Shown: positions 1 through 8,574 of the stretch, piece by piece | How positions within the stretch are numbered: position 1 is the first letter of the stretch | Layout of the letters: the number at the start of each line of letters is the position of its first letter | From: Devosia sp. FKR38 | GTDB taxonomy: Bacteria > Pseudomonadota > Alphaproteobacteria > Rhizobiales > Devosiaceae | Reading direction: 5' to 3' | Assembly: GCF_005222805.1 (NCBI RefSeq) | Contig: NZ_STGC01000002.1 | Location: forward strand, 509,836 to 573,835 | DNA length: 64,000 nt | The notes under the pieces: model-generated | Databases searched by the model: none | Seen by the model: the letters and a program-made list of their open reading frames with translations, nothing else | What the model was told of the DNA's origin: nothing | Made by a program: the position numbers and the translations under genes

Positions 1-266
1 CGGTGGTGGGCGACTGGCTGCGCAAGGAAGCTGGCCCGCTGGGCCAGATCGAGACGCTCACCGAACATGTCAAAACCGCCGCCACGGCCGCCGGACGTCT
101 GCCCACGATCCTGGCGCAGGCCGAGCTGGCGTTGGCCGATTATCATGCCAACAAGCATCGCCGGTCCGATCCGCTGCTGCGCGGCGCGCTGTTGACGCTC
201 ATGGGCCTGGCCGGGCTGATGCTGGCGATCGGACTGTGGCGGATTATCACGCTGCCAGGGGTTTAG
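1..266 (+). CDS. ubiB: UbiB-like ABC1-family protein, C-terminal end (5' truncated)
   Basis: Only the last ~88 codons are in the window. The segment has a charged helical part (WLRKEAGPLGQIETL) and ends in a hydrophobic stretch (GALLTLMGLAGLMLAIGLW), as UbiB/ABC1 atypical kinases of ubiquinone biosynthesis do at their C-terminal membrane helices. The adjacent dut gene fits the alphaproteobacterial ubiE-ubiB-coaBC-dut neighbourhood, although coaBC is not between them here. Family assignment rests on a short tail and on context, so it is moderate; the kinase domain lies outside the window. Confidence 0.6.
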   Translation, partial: VVGDWLRKEAGPLGQIETLTEHVKTAATAAGRLPTILAQAELALADYHANKHRRSDPLLRGALLTLMGLAGLMLAIGLWRIITLPGV

Positions 267-327
267 GGCGCTTGTCGGCTTGCCCGCCAGGCCCTAGATT
301 GTGTAGCAATCAGAACAATTTGCGAGT

Positions 328-804
328 GTGGTGATGCCATCCAGCTCCGTCTCGATCGCGCTGCGCTGGCTGGAGCATGGCCAAGGCCTGCCCCTGCCCG
401 CCCGGCAGACGGCGGGCGCCGCGGGCATGGATCTGGTGGCTGCGCTGGCGCCGGGCGCCGACATGGTGCTGCCGCCCGGCGGACGGGGCGTGGTGCCCTG
501 TGGCTTTGCCATGGCGCTGCCCATCGGCTTTGAGGCGCAGGTGCGGCCGCGCTCGGGGCTGGCAGTCAAGTTCGGCGTGACGGTGCTCAATGCGCCGGGC
601 ACGATCGACGCCGATTATCGGGGCGAGGTGATGGTGCCCCTGATCAATCTGGGCGCCGAGGATTTTGTGGTCCAACGCGGTGATCGCATCGCCCAGATGG
701 TCATCGCAGCCGTACAACCAGCAGAATTTCGGCTTGAGGAGACGCTTGATGAAACGGAACGCGGCGACAAGGGTTTCGGTTCGACTGGCCACCGCAGGGG
801 CTAG
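328..804 (+). CDS. dut: dUTP diphosphatase (dUTPase)
   Basis: Hydrolyses dUTP to dUMP and pyrophosphate, keeping uracil out of DNA and feeding dTMP synthesis. All five trimeric dUTPase motifs are visible: [27 protein letters not shown] and the C-terminal [10 protein letters not shown]. At ~158 residues it has the usual length. GTG 328, GTG 331 and ATG 334 are all possible starts; no clear ribosome-binding site distinguishes them. The 3' end overlaps the start of the following secreted-protein gene by about 56 bases, which suggests coupled translation. Confidence 0.95.
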   Translation: MVMPSSSVSIALRWLEHGQGLPLPARQTAGAAGMDLVAALAPGADMVLPPGGRGVVPCGFAMALPIGFEAQVRPRSGLAVKFGVTVLNAPGTIDADYRGEVMVPLINLGAEDFVVQRGDRIAQMVIAAVQPAEFRLEETLDETERGDKGFGSTGHRRG

Positions 805-1504
805 CCTGCTGGCGGGCCTGGCACTGGCTGTCAGCCCCGTCTGGGCCGGCGATCGGGCCCTGCTCGAGGTGATCGGCTATTCCTCGGACAGCCATTACTT
901 CGCCTTCGAGGAATTTGGCATCCAGGATGGCTCGGGCTTTGCCTATTCCAATATCTATGTGGTCGATCTGACCGAGGACAATTGGGTGGTCGGCACCCCG
1001 GTGCGCAAGCAGGCCGACGACGAAAAGACGCCACTGACCGCGGTGCGGGCCGATGCGGTCGAGAAAGCAGGCGATATCCTGGCGACGCTGGGGATCGAGG
1101 CCCCAGCCCAGGTGCTGGCCATGGTGGGGGATGGCGCGCCGGACCAGACCGGGGAGACCCTGCGTTTCGGCCTGCCGCGCTATAGTGACGGCACGGTGGA
1201 CGGCGACTATCTGCTCTCGCTCAAGACCGCGGAGGCCCAGGCCATGACGCCCTGCAATGCCTGGTTCGGGGCGCAGGCGCTGGGCTTTACGCTCAGTGTC
1301 GAGGACAAGGGCGCAGTCCGCGAGGTGCATGCCGACGAAACCCTGCCACGCTCGCGCGGCTGTCCGGTGAGCTATCGCATCCATGCGGTGCTGGCGCCGT
1401 GGACGGATGATCCCCTGCCCCATGCCGTGGCCCTGATCTCGGTGTTTGCCCAGGGCTTTGAAGGGCCGGACCGGCGGTTTGTCGCGGTGCCCCTTGCCTT
1501 CTGA
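749..1504 (+). CDS. DUF2259-type predicted secreted protein
   Basis: About 251 residues. It begins MKRNAATRV and is followed by a signal peptide (hydrophobic segment [14 protein letters not shown]) with cleavage expected after VWA. The mature part ([40 protein letters not shown]) matches what I know of DUF2259 predicted secreted proteins, whose function is unknown. I chose ATG 749 because AGGAG lies just upstream; an upstream start would only add antisense-looking residues. The gene starts inside dut and its stop overlaps the likely moeB-like start, so dut, this gene and the next two probably form one transcript. Confidence 0.75.
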   Translation: MKRNAATRVSVRLATAGASLLAGLALAVSPVWAGDRALLEVIGYSSDSHYFAFEEFGIQDGSGFAYSNIYVVDLTEDNWVVGTPVRKQADDEKTPLTAVRADAVEKAGDILATLGIEAPAQVLAMVGDGAPDQTGETLRFGLPRYSDGTVDGDYLLSLKTAEAQAMTPCNAWFGAQALGFTLSVEDKGAVREVHADETLPRSRGCPVSYRIHAVLAPWTDDPLPHAVALISVFAQGFEGPDRRFVAVPLAF

Positions 1505-2213
1505 ACCCCTGTCGCCAGAGGAAACCCGCCGCTACGGGCGGCATCTGGTGCTCAAGGGCATGGGCGGGCGCGGGCAGCAGGCACTCAAGGCCGCGCGCGT
1601 GCTGGTGGTCGGCGCGGGCGGGCTGGGCAGCCCGGTCATTGCCTATCTGGCCGGCGCCGGCGTCGGCACGCTGGGCATAGCCGAGCATGACAGCATTGCC
1701 CTTTCCAACCTGCAGCGGCAGGTGATCCACACCAGCGCCGGCATTGGCCTGGGCAAAGCCGAAAGCGCGCGGGATTTTGTCGCCGGGCTCAACCCGCATG
1801 TCGATGTGCGCCTGTTGCCCCAGGTGACGGCGGCCAATGCGGCCGGGACCCTGCGGGACTATGATTTAGTGCTCGACGGCACCGACAATCTGGCGACGCG
1901 GCGGGCCGTTGCGGCGGCGGCCGCTGCAGCCGGGATCCCGCTGGTCTCGGGCGCGGTGTCGATGTTTGATGGCCAGGTCACGGTTTTTGCGCCCGGCGGG
2001 CCGGGCTTTGATGCGCTCTATCCGGCCAGCGCCAGCGATGATGACCTGCCCAGTTGCGAGGCCACCGGCATTCTGGGCCCGCTGACCGGGGTGATCGGCA
2101 CGCTGATGGCCATGGAGGCGATCAAGCTGATCACCGGCATCGGCACGCCGCTGATCGGGCGCGTGCTGACCTATGACAGCCAGGGCGCGCATTTCTCCGA
2201 GTTTGCGTTCTGA
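1494..2213 (+). CDS. MoeB/ThiF/HesA-family adenylyltransferase lacking the zinc cysteines
   Basis: E1-like enzyme that would adenylate the C-terminus of a ubiquitin-like sulfur carrier (MoaD or ThiS). Visible are the nucleotide-binding VVGAGGLGSP, the NLQRQVIHT segment, DGTDN, and LPSCEATG with the conserved Cys. There is no rhodanese domain. Unusually, the CxxC normally found before the SC motif is replaced (GFDALYP) and the C-terminal CxxC is absent because the protein ends in SEFAF. The start is unclear: TTG 1494 overlaps the previous stop by 11 bases; TTG codons at 1446 and 1479 are alternatives. The target protein is not encoded nearby. Confidence 0.85.
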   Translation: MPSEPLSPEETRRYGRHLVLKGMGGRGQQALKAARVLVVGAGGLGSPVIAYLAGAGVGTLGIAEHDSIALSNLQRQVIHTSAGIGLGKAESARDFVAGLNPHVDVRLLPQVTAANAAGTLRDYDLVLDGTDNLATRRAVAAAAAAAGIPLVSGAVSMFDGQVTVFAPGGPGFDALYPASASDDDLPSCEATGILGPLTGVIGTLMAMEAIKLITGIGTPLIGRVLTYDSQGAHFSEFAF

Positions 2214-2806
2214 GCGCGGCGGTATCCGAAGCGGGTGAAACCCAGGTTGCAGCCACACGCCCATGGCGAAGCGCCGAAACCCTCTTTCTGCTCGGACCGG
2301 GCGGCGTCGGGAAATCGACGTTGGGCCGCGCCCTCGCCAGCCAGTTGGACTGGCCGCTGGTCGATCTCGACCTGGTGTTCTGCGACCGCATCGCAGTGAT
2401 CGGGGACTATATTGCCGCCAAGGGCTATGCCGCTTACCGCGCGGCCAATCTGGCGCTGGCGCAGGCCCTGGTCGCCGAAGCCATGATCCCACAAGTGTTC
2501 GTAACGCCGTCGGGCTTTCTGGCTGCCGCGCCCGAGACGTCGGACTACCGGCAGGCGCGAGCCCTTGTGGCCGGCGGCTATGGCATTGTGCTGTTGCCCA
2601 GCCTGGATATCGAATTGGCGTGCCGCATCGTGGTCGCCCCGCAATTGACGCGCGGCTTCGGCTTTGAGGCGACTAGTGAGAGTGAAAAATTCCGCACGCG
2701 CTTTCCACTCTATCGAGCCGCGGGTGATGCGCTGGTGGTGTCAACCGCGCCGCCCGACGCCATGGCCGCCGCAGTCATCGCGGCGACGGGAATGCGTCAA
2801 GTCTGA
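2210..2806 (+). CDS. Shikimate kinase-like P-loop kinase, apparent CTG start
   Basis: Reading in frame upstream of the first ordinary start codon (TTG 2321) gives LFLLGPGGVGKSTLGRALA, a complete Walker A motif, followed by WPLVDLDLVF (the shikimate kinase substrate/magnesium region) and VIGDYIAAKGYAAYR. The P-loop is therefore translated, yet no ATG, GTG or TTG exists between the in-frame stop at 2174 and 2321. CTG 2210 overlaps the preceding TGA as CTGA, so coupled initiation at CTG is the simplest reading; a sequence error is the alternative. Substrate is not certain: the C-terminal part diverges from AroK, so it may phosphorylate something other than shikimate. Confidence 0.7.
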   Translation: MSAAVSEAGETQVAATRPWRSAETLFLLGPGGVGKSTLGRALASQLDWPLVDLDLVFCDRIAVIGDYIAAKGYAAYRAANLALAQALVAEAMIPQVFVTPSGFLAAAPETSDYRQARALVAGGYGIVLLPSLDIELACRIVVAPQLTRGFGFEATSESEKFRTRFPLYRAAGDALVVSTAPPDAMAAAVIAATGMRQV

Positions 2807-2818
2807 GCGATCACTGCC

Positions 2819-4045
2819 TCAGGCGTCGGGGTGCTTGAACACCAGGGCCGCATTGGTGCCGCCAAAGCCGAAGGAATTGGACAGCACGGCGCCCAGATCG
2901 ACATTGTCGCGGCGCTGGCGGACGATGGGCATGTCCTCAAAGGCCGGGTCGAGCGTGTCGATATTGGCGCTGGCAGCGATGAAACGGTGCTTCATCATCA
3001 GGATCGAATAGATCGATTCATGCACGCCCGTGGCTCCCTGGCTGTGGCCGGTCAGCGATTTGGTCGCCGAGATGGGCGGACAGCTGTCGCCATTGCCGAA
3101 CACGGCGCGGATGGCTTCGATCTCCTTGAGATCGCCCACCGGCGTCGAGGTGGCATGGGGATTGATATAGTCGATGCGCGGGCCGGCATGGCGCAGCGCC
3201 ATCTGCATGCAGCGGGCCGCACCTTCGCCGGAGGGGGCAACCATGTCGAGGCCATCGGAGGTGGCGCCATAGCCGACCAGCTCGGCCCAGATCTTCGCAC
3301 CACGCGCCTTGGCGTGTTCATATTCCTCGAGCACCAGCACGCCGGCGCCGCCGGAGATGACAAAGCCATCGCGCGCCGCGTCATAGCAGCGGCTGGCCTT
3401 TTCCGGGCTGGCGTTGAAGTCCGAGCTCATGGCGCCCATGGCGTCGAACAGGTTGGACAGCGTCCAGTCGAGATCCTCATGGCCGCCGGCAAAGACGATG
3501 TCCTGCTTGCCCAGCATGATCTGTTCCATGCCATTGCCGATGCAATGCTTGCTCGTCGCGCAGGCGGCGGTGATGGTGTAGTTGACGCCTTTGATGCCAA
3601 AGGCGGTGGCCAGCGTCGCCGAGGCCGTCGAGCCCATGGCCTTGGGCACGGCCAGCGGGCCAATGCGCTTGGGGCTGGTGTTCTTGCGGGTGATGTCGGC
3701 CGCATCAACAATCGTGCGGGTGGACGCGCCGCCCGAGCCCATGACAATGCCGGTCATGGGGTTGGAAATGTCGCTCGGCTCGAGACCTGCATCGGCAATG
3801 GCCTGCTGCATGGCCAGATAGTTCCAGGCCGCGCCCTTGCCCATGAAGCGGGTGACGCGGCGGTCGAGCAGCTCGAAGGGGTCCAGGCGCGGATCGCCCT
3901 TGACCTGGCTGCGGAAGCCCAGATCGGCATAGTCCTGTGCAAACACGATGCCGGGCCGCGCGTCCCGCAGGCTTTGGGTGACCTCGTCCAGCGAATTGCC
4001 GATCGAGGAAATGATACCCATGCCGGTGACGACTACTCGTCTCAT
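2819..4045 (-). CDS. fabB: Beta-ketoacyl-ACP synthase I
   Basis: Condenses malonyl-ACP with acyl-ACP in fatty-acid elongation and is needed for unsaturated fatty acids. The 408-residue protein carries the Cys-His-His set: TAACATS with Cys162, [11 protein letters not shown] and [11 protein letters not shown]. It starts [16 protein letters not shown], typical of FabB. It lies 82 bases downstream of fabA in the same direction, the classical fabA-fabB pair. The short 13-base gap separates it from the convergent kinase-like gene. No terminator hairpin with a T-run was seen between the two. Confidence 0.97.
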   Translation of the reverse strand: MRRVVVTGMGIISSIGNSLDEVTQSLRDARPGIVFAQDYADLGFRSQVKGDPRLDPFELLDRRVTRFMGKGAAWNYLAMQQAIADAGLEPSDISNPMTGIVMGSGGASTRTIVDAADITRKNTSPKRIGPLAVPKAMGSTASATLATAFGIKGVNYTITAACATSKHCIGNGMEQIMLGKQDIVFAGGHEDLDWTLSNLFDAMGAMSSDFNASPEKASRCYDAARDGFVISGGAGVLVLEEYEHAKARGAKIWAELVGYGATSDGLDMVAPSGEGAARCMQMALRHAGPRIDYINPHATSTPVGDLKEIEAIRAVFGNGDSCPPISATKSLTGHSQGATGVHESIYSILMMKHRFIAASANIDTLDPAFEDMPIVRQRRDNVDLGAVLSNSFGFGGTNAALVFKHPDA

Positions 4046-4127
4046 AGTGGCCTCGCTCCGTCTTGATCGGACGCCCTTGACCGGGCGGTTATTGTTGTTT
4101 GGTGGTTCCAGTCAGGCACAGAAGTGG

Positions 4128-4658
4128 TCAGGCGCTCTTTTGCGCCTGCATGCCGGTGTCGGTGAACAGGCCGACGCGCAGATTGGTGGCCTCATAGATC
4201 ACCACGCCATCGGCCTTGACCCAGCCGTCGGCGATGCCCAGCGTCAGGCGCCCCTTCATGACCCGCTTGAGGTCGATGCCATATTCGACCAGCTTGACGT
4301 CATCGGTCACCTGGCCGGTGAACTTGATCTCGCCGCCCAGGGCGCGGCCCTTGCCGGGCTGGCCGATCCAGCTGAGGAAAAAGCCGGTCATCTGCCAGAT
4401 CGCGTCCAGGCCCAGGCAGCCCGGCATGACGGGGTCGCCGATGAAATGGCACTTGAAGAACCACAGGTCCGGATTGACGTCGAGCTCGGCACGCACCTGA
4501 CCCTTGCCATAGGTGCCGCCGTCTTCGGAAATGGAGGTGATGCGATCAAACATCAGCATGGGGGGGGCAGGCAGGCGGGCGTCGCCCTGGCCGGGCAGTT
4601 CGCCGCGACCATGCGCCAACAGCTCTTGATACCCAAATGCGCTCTGCCGCTCGGCCAT
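4128..4658 (-). CDS. fabA: 3-hydroxydecanoyl-ACP dehydratase/isomerase
   Basis: Dehydrates 3-hydroxydecanoyl-ACP and isomerises the trans-2 to the cis-3 product, the entry to unsaturated fatty acids. The hot-dog-fold protein is 176 residues long and shows [17 protein letters not shown] with the catalytic His71 and Asp85. It pairs with fabB downstream. It is divergent from irr across a 180-base intergenic region that must hold both promoters. Confidence 0.97.
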   Translation of the reverse strand: MAERQSAFGYQELLAHGRGELPGQGDARLPAPPMLMFDRITSISEDGGTYGKGQVRAELDVNPDLWFFKCHFIGDPVMPGCLGLDAIWQMTGFFLSWIGQPGKGRALGGEIKFTGQVTDDVKLVEYGIDLKRVMKGRLTLGIADGWVKADGVVIYEATNLRVGLFTDTGMQAQKSA

Positions 4659-4761
4659 GCATCCAACCCCGGTTAACCCTGTGTTCGTCTCGTATAGCGG
4701 TGCAACTGGGGGGTCAAGGGCAGCGGGACTGCACCCAATGGCTATGCGACAGTGCCGCCGC

Positions 4762-4790
4762 TTGTATCACCGCTTCGTGCTGTCTATAAC
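4762..4790 (+). promoter_or_regulatory. Putative sigma-70-type promoter of irr
   Basis: TTGTAT at 4762-4767 and TATAAC at 4785-4790 are separated by 17 bases and sit about 50 bases before the irr ATG. This is a match by eye to the housekeeping consensus. I saw no clear ICE-box-like palindrome in the rest of the intergenic region. Confidence 0.45.
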
Positions 4791-4840
4791 ATAGGCAGTA
4801 AATTCAGGCCCTTTCGTGTGCTCGAGGACCCCAAGGACCC

Positions 4841-5287
4841 ATGACTGAACGCAGCCAGACCAGCCGGTCTATTCCGTCGCGCAAGCCGTGCCTTACTGCC
4901 GTGCTGCGCATGGCCGGGCTTCGCCCCACACGGCAGCGCGTGGCGCTGGCCGAACTGCTGTTCGGCGGGCCGCATCGCCATGTCAGCGCCGAGCAGCTGC
5001 ACAGCGAGGCCGATCAGGCACGGGTCAATGTGTCGCTGGCCACCATCTACAATACGCTGCACCAGTTCCATGAAGCCGGGCTGCTGCGCGAAGTGGCCGT
5101 GGATGCCTCGCGCTCCTATTTCGACACCGATACCTCGGACCATCACCATTTCTATGTCGAGGACGAGCAGCGGATGATCGACATTCCCGCCGCCTCGGTG
5201 GAATTCCTGGCGCTGCCCGAGCCGCCCAAGGGCATGATGGTCAGCCATGTCGACGTGGTGATCCGCGTGCGCAAGGCCCACGCCTAA
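4841..5287 (+). CDS. irr: Fur-family iron response regulator Irr
   Basis: Irr is the rhizobial regulator that responds to haem and represses or activates iron-related genes under iron limitation. The protein (148 residues) has the Fur winged helix (LRPTRQRVALAELLF ... VSLATIYNTLHQFHEAGLL) and the three-histidine TSDHHHFYVED segment used for haem/metal sensing in Irr proteins. It lacks the Cys pairs of true Fur. Its position divergent to fabA-fabB is a common Hyphomicrobiales arrangement. Confidence 0.92.
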   Translation: MTERSQTSRSIPSRKPCLTAVLRMAGLRPTRQRVALAELLFGGPHRHVSAEQLHSEADQARVNVSLATIYNTLHQFHEAGLLREVAVDASRSYFDTDTSDHHHFYVEDEQRMIDIPAASVEFLALPEPPKGMMVSHVDVVIRVRKAHA

Positions 5288-5488
5288 CCTATTGTGAGCA
5301 AACACTGTCCTGAGGGATCGCCGGGTCGCCCGGCGCGCCCCGGCATGGCTGGTTTGCGGCCTGTGATCCAGTCCATAAAGCCCATGTCCAGCCCCCAAGG
5401 AGGGCAAAAACACTGTCCTGTCCGGGTGACAGGGGCAGCCCCATGACCCATATTGTCCGCCGAACGACAATAGCGGCAAGGGTGGCCA

Positions 5489-6325
5489 ATGCGCCAAAAG
5501 GTCAATCTGAACGCCTATTTCGAACGAATCGGCTTTGCCGGTTCCATCGCCCCGACCTTGGCGACGCTGGAAACCATTCACGGCCTGCATCCGCTGGCCA
5601 TTCCCTTTGAAAACCTCGATCCACTGATGGGCCGGCCGGTGCTGCTCGACCAGGCCAGCCTTGAGGAAAAGCTGCTGCACAAGGGGCGTGGCGGCTATTG
5701 CTTTGAGCACAATACGCTGCTGATGAACGAGCTGGTCGAGCTCGATTTCACCGTGCGCAGCCACGCCGCGCGCATGTTGTGGGGCCATGGCGAGGGCGGC
5801 GCCCGCATGATCAGCCATATGGTGCTGGTGGTCGATATCGCCGGCAGCAGCTATCTGTGCGACGTGGGCTGCAGCATTTTCACGCTCACCGCCCCGCTCA
5901 AGCTGCGCGACGGCGTCGAGCAGACCGTGGGCAATGACGTGTTCCGCCTGAGCAAGGTCGAGGCGCTGTGGCGGCTCGATGTGCGGGTGCGCGACGAATG
6001 GCGCGGCCTCTATCAGTTCGAGCCGGTCGAGCAGAGCCCGGCCGACATCGCCGCGATCAACAGCCTGGTCGAGACCGAGTATTTCAACCGGGCCCTGCTG
6101 TTCGCCGCCCGGGTGGACAAGGAGGCGCATTATGCGCTGTCCGGCAATCGGCTCAGCATCTACCGGCCCGGGCAAGAGCCGGAGCGGCGCTTTGCCGAGG
6201 ATGTGCCGGCGCTGCGCACCATGCTGGCCGAAGTGTTCCGCATCACCCTGCCGACGCGCGAGGATTTCGAGCCGGCGCTGGCGCGGGTGATGAGCGCCGT
6301 GGCGGCCCAGGCTGCGGAGCGCTAG
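5489..6325 (+). CDS. nat: Arylamine N-acetyltransferase
   Basis: Transfers acetyl groups from acetyl-CoA to arylamines and hydrazines. The catalytic triad is intact: Cys71 in RGGYCFEHN, His110 in ISHMVLVVD and Asp125 in YLCDVGCS. Length (278 residues) is normal. The 200-base gap after irr holds no gene I trust; it contains a direct repeat (AACACTGTCCTG at about 5303 and 5409). The next gene starts 2 bases after this stop, so nat probably leads an operon with the two genes that follow. Confidence 0.93.
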   Translation: MRQKVNLNAYFERIGFAGSIAPTLATLETIHGLHPLAIPFENLDPLMGRPVLLDQASLEEKLLHKGRGGYCFEHNTLLMNELVELDFTVRSHAARMLWGHGEGGARMISHMVLVVDIAGSSYLCDVGCSIFTLTAPLKLRDGVEQTVGNDVFRLSKVEALWRLDVRVRDEWRGLYQFEPVEQSPADIAAINSLVETEYFNRALLFAARVDKEAHYALSGNRLSIYRPGQEPERRFAEDVPALRTMLAEVFRITLPTREDFEPALARVMSAVAAQAAER

Positions 6326-6326
6326 C

Positions 6327-6923
6327 ATGGCGCCGGTCTATGTCGACCCTGCCAAGCTGCTGGAATTCCCCGATGCGCAGCGCTTTTACGATTGGCTGGC
6401 CGCCCACCACGACAGCGCCGACGACATCTGGATCCGCATCTACAAAAAGGCCAGTGGCGTTGCCACCATCAGCCCGACCGAAGCCATCGAGGTGGTGCTG
6501 TGCTGGGGCTGGATCGACGCCATCAAGAAGAGCTGGGACGACATCTCCTTCGTGCAGCGCTATTGCCCGCGCAAACCCAAGAGCGTGTGGAGCCAGATCA
6601 ATCGCGACAATGTCGCCCGGCTGATCGCTGATGGCCGCATGACCGAACATGGCTTGCGCCAGGTCGAGCTGGCCAAGGCCGACGGCCGCTGGGACGCTGC
6701 CTATGCGACCACCATGGATGCGCCGGCCGATCTGCTGGCCGCCATCGCCGCCAACCCGGCGGCGCAGGGCCTTTATGATCAGCTCAGCGCGCAGAACCGC
6801 TTCGCCCTGACCTTCCGGGTGCATTCGCTCAAGACAGCGGCGGCGCGCGCCAAAAAGATCGCCGGCTTTGTCGACATGCTGGCGCGGGGCGAAACCATCT
6901 ATCCGCACAAGGCCAAGCCATGA
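6327..6923 (+). CDS. YdeI/OmpD-associated family protein
   Basis: 198 residues. The order FYDWLAAHHDSADDIWIRIYKK, AIEVVLCWGWIDAIKKSWD, FVQRYCPRKPKSVWSQINRDN and AARAKKIAGFVDMLARGE is characteristic of the YdeI/OmpD-associated family, whose biochemical role is poorly defined (some members are linked to bacteriocin protection). It begins directly after nat and its stop overlaps the next ATG as ATGA. Confidence 0.82.
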   Translation: MAPVYVDPAKLLEFPDAQRFYDWLAAHHDSADDIWIRIYKKASGVATISPTEAIEVVLCWGWIDAIKKSWDDISFVQRYCPRKPKSVWSQINRDNVARLIADGRMTEHGLRQVELAKADGRWDAAYATTMDAPADLLAAIAANPAAQGLYDQLSAQNRFALTFRVHSLKTAAARAKKIAGFVDMLARGETIYPHKAKP

Positions 6924-7447
6924 CCCGCCACTTGGCCCTGTTGCGCGGGGTCAATCTTGGCCAGCGCCAGGTCAAGAGTGCCGAGCTCAAGGCGGCCTTC
7001 GAGGCCATGGGCTTTTCGGCGGTCAAGACGCTGCTGGCCAGCGGCAATGTGCTGTTCGATGCGGCGCCCGCGGCAGTGGACCGCACCGCCATTGAAGCCG
7101 CGCTCGAGACGCAGTTCGGCTTTCCCATCGGCACGGTGCTGCGCACCCAGGATCAGATCCGGGCGCTGATCGCCGCCGATCCCTTCGGGGGCCGCGGCGA
7201 GGATGCCGATACCAAGCTCTATGTGACCTTTGTCGGCGATGGCTCGGCGCAGACCCTGCCCATGCCCTGTGGCGTGCCCGGCGATTTCGAGGTCGTCGGC
7301 GTGACCCCAGGCGAAGTGTTCATGCTGGCGTTTCGCCAGCCCACGGGCCGGTTTGGCGAGGGCATGGAGGCGGTCTCGCGGCATTTCGGCAAAAAGCGGC
7401 TCTGGACCTCGCGCAATTTCAATACCGTGATAAAAGCCGCCGAATAG
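6920..7447 (+). CDS. DUF1697 domain-containing protein
   Basis: 175 residues. The N-terminus ALLRGVNLGQRQVKSAELKAAFEAMGF with LLASGNVLFD is the DUF1697 signature; the fold is known but the function is not. It overlaps the YdeI-like gene by four bases and is most likely translated with it. Nothing in the protein suggests export. Confidence 0.85.
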   Translation: MTRHLALLRGVNLGQRQVKSAELKAAFEAMGFSAVKTLLASGNVLFDAAPAAVDRTAIEAALETQFGFPIGTVLRTQDQIRALIAADPFGGRGEDADTKLYVTFVGDGSAQTLPMPCGVPGDFEVVGVTPGEVFMLAFRQPTGRFGEGMEAVSRHFGKKRLWTSRNFNTVIKAAE

Positions 7448-7510
7448 ACCAGTCTGCCCGCTCGCCCCGCGGCGGGAGGGGCAGCGCGAACTGCCGTGGG
7501 AGGCCGCATC

Positions 7511-8407
7511 ATGATCACTGTCTTTGGGTCCACAAATCTTGATCAGATCGGCACCGTGCCGCGCCTGCCGGGGGCCGGCGAAACCGTGGCCGGCGGCACC
7601 TTCTCGATGGCGGCCGGCGGCAAGGGCGCCAATCAGGCGCTGGCGGCGCGCCGCGCCGGCGCCAAGGTGCGCCACGTCTCGGCCGTGGGCCAAGACAGTT
7701 TTGCCGCGCCGGCTCTGGAGCTGCTCGAGGGGGCCGGTGTCGATCTGGCCGAGGTGCGGCGCACCCAGGAGGCCACCGGCATTGCCATGATCTTTGTCGA
7801 TGCCGCCGGCGAGAACTGCATTGCCGTGCTGCCGGGCGCCAATGGCACCATGACGCCCGCCCATGCCGAGGCCGCCGTGACCAGCATGGCCAGCGGCGAC
7901 GTGCTGCTGGTGCAGCAGGAAATCCCCCAGGCCGCCAGCCGCCGCGCGCTCGAACTGGCCAGGGAGCGCGGCATCACCAGCGTGTTCAACACGGCGCCTT
8001 TCCTCGCCGACACGGCGTCCGTGGCGCCGCTGGCCAGCATTGTGGTGGCCAATGAAACCGAATTTGCCCTGCTCAGCGGCCGGCCCGAGAGCGAGCTCGA
8101 CGCGGCCATGGCCGACTGGGCCAAAGCGCATAACCAGACGCTGATCGTCACCCTGGGCGGCGATGGCGTCAAAGCCATCCGCGACGGGCAGGCGCTGCAT
8201 GTCAAGGCGCTGCCGATCAAGCCGGTCGATACCGTGGGCGCCGGCGACACCTTCTGCGGCTATCTGGCGGCCGGGCTCGATGCCGGGCTGGATCTGGAGA
8301 CCGCCCTGCGCCGCGCTGCAGCAGCGGGGAGTCTCGCCTGTCTCAAGCCGGGGGCGCAGCCGGCCATTCCGCTGGCGTCCGAAGTGGATGCGGCGCTCAA
8401 GGGCTAG
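7511..8407 (+). CDS. rbsK: PfkB-family sugar kinase, ribokinase type
   Basis: ATP-dependent kinase, most like ribokinase (D-ribose to ribose 5-phosphate). Visible are the N-terminal substrate part MITVFGSTNLDQIG, the glycine-rich AAGGKGANQALAARR and the C-terminal DTVGAGDTFCGYLAAG with the catalytic Asp. ATG 7511 is favoured over GTG 7496 because GGGAGG lies eight bases upstream of it. No ribose transporter is adjacent, so substrate is inferred from family only. The gene ends against repeat copy R1. Confidence 0.85.
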   Translation: MITVFGSTNLDQIGTVPRLPGAGETVAGGTFSMAAGGKGANQALAARRAGAKVRHVSAVGQDSFAAPALELLEGAGVDLAEVRRTQEATGIAMIFVDAAGENCIAVLPGANGTMTPAHAEAAVTSMASGDVLLVQQEIPQAASRRALELARERGITSVFNTAPFLADTASVAPLASIVVANETEFALLSGRPESELDAAMADWAKAHNQTLIVTLGGDGVKAIRDGQALHVKALPIKPVDTVGAGDTFCGYLAAGLDAGLDLETALRRAAAAGSLACLKPGAQPAIPLASEVDAALKG

Positions 8408-8574
8408 AGCATTTCAAGTTCAGATTGACGGGGTTCTGTCGCCCCCCTCCCCCTTGAGGGGAGGGCCGGGGTGGGGGTGGTTCTGCGGGCCACTGACAGA
8501 CCCCCTCCCTCGGTCCCTCCCCTCAAGGGGGAGGGAAGCAAAGGCGCCGCAAATCCACTGAAGCGTGAAGCGTT
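8408..8574. repeat. Palindromic dispersed repeat, copy R1
   Basis: A ~167-bp element fills the whole gap between two convergent stop codons. Core halves are CCCTCCCCCTTGAGGGGAGG and its near reverse complement CCCTCCCCTCAAGGGGGAGG, about 50 bases apart. Imperfect outer inverted ends (GAGCATTTCAAGTTCAGATT on the left, the related AGAACGCTTCACGCTTCAGT read from the right) give it a MITE-like outline. A near-identical copy (R2) lies at 13699-13868 and an inverted core-only copy (R3) at 46702-46801. It could form a strong hairpin in both transcripts. Confidence 0.85.

Noticed and set aside
2831..4066. 411-residue open frame antisense to fabB
   Set aside because: Almost exactly mirrors fabB and has no motif of its own.
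5284..5505. 73-residue minus-strand frame in the irr-nat gap
   Set aside because: Cys/Pro/Gly-rich with no family resemblance, no ribosome-binding site seen, and it overlaps nat and irr ends.
8408..8574. R1 as a CRISPR-like array or a coding gene
   Set aside because: There are only two mirrored halves, no regular spacer-repeat structure, and all frames are broken or low complexity.
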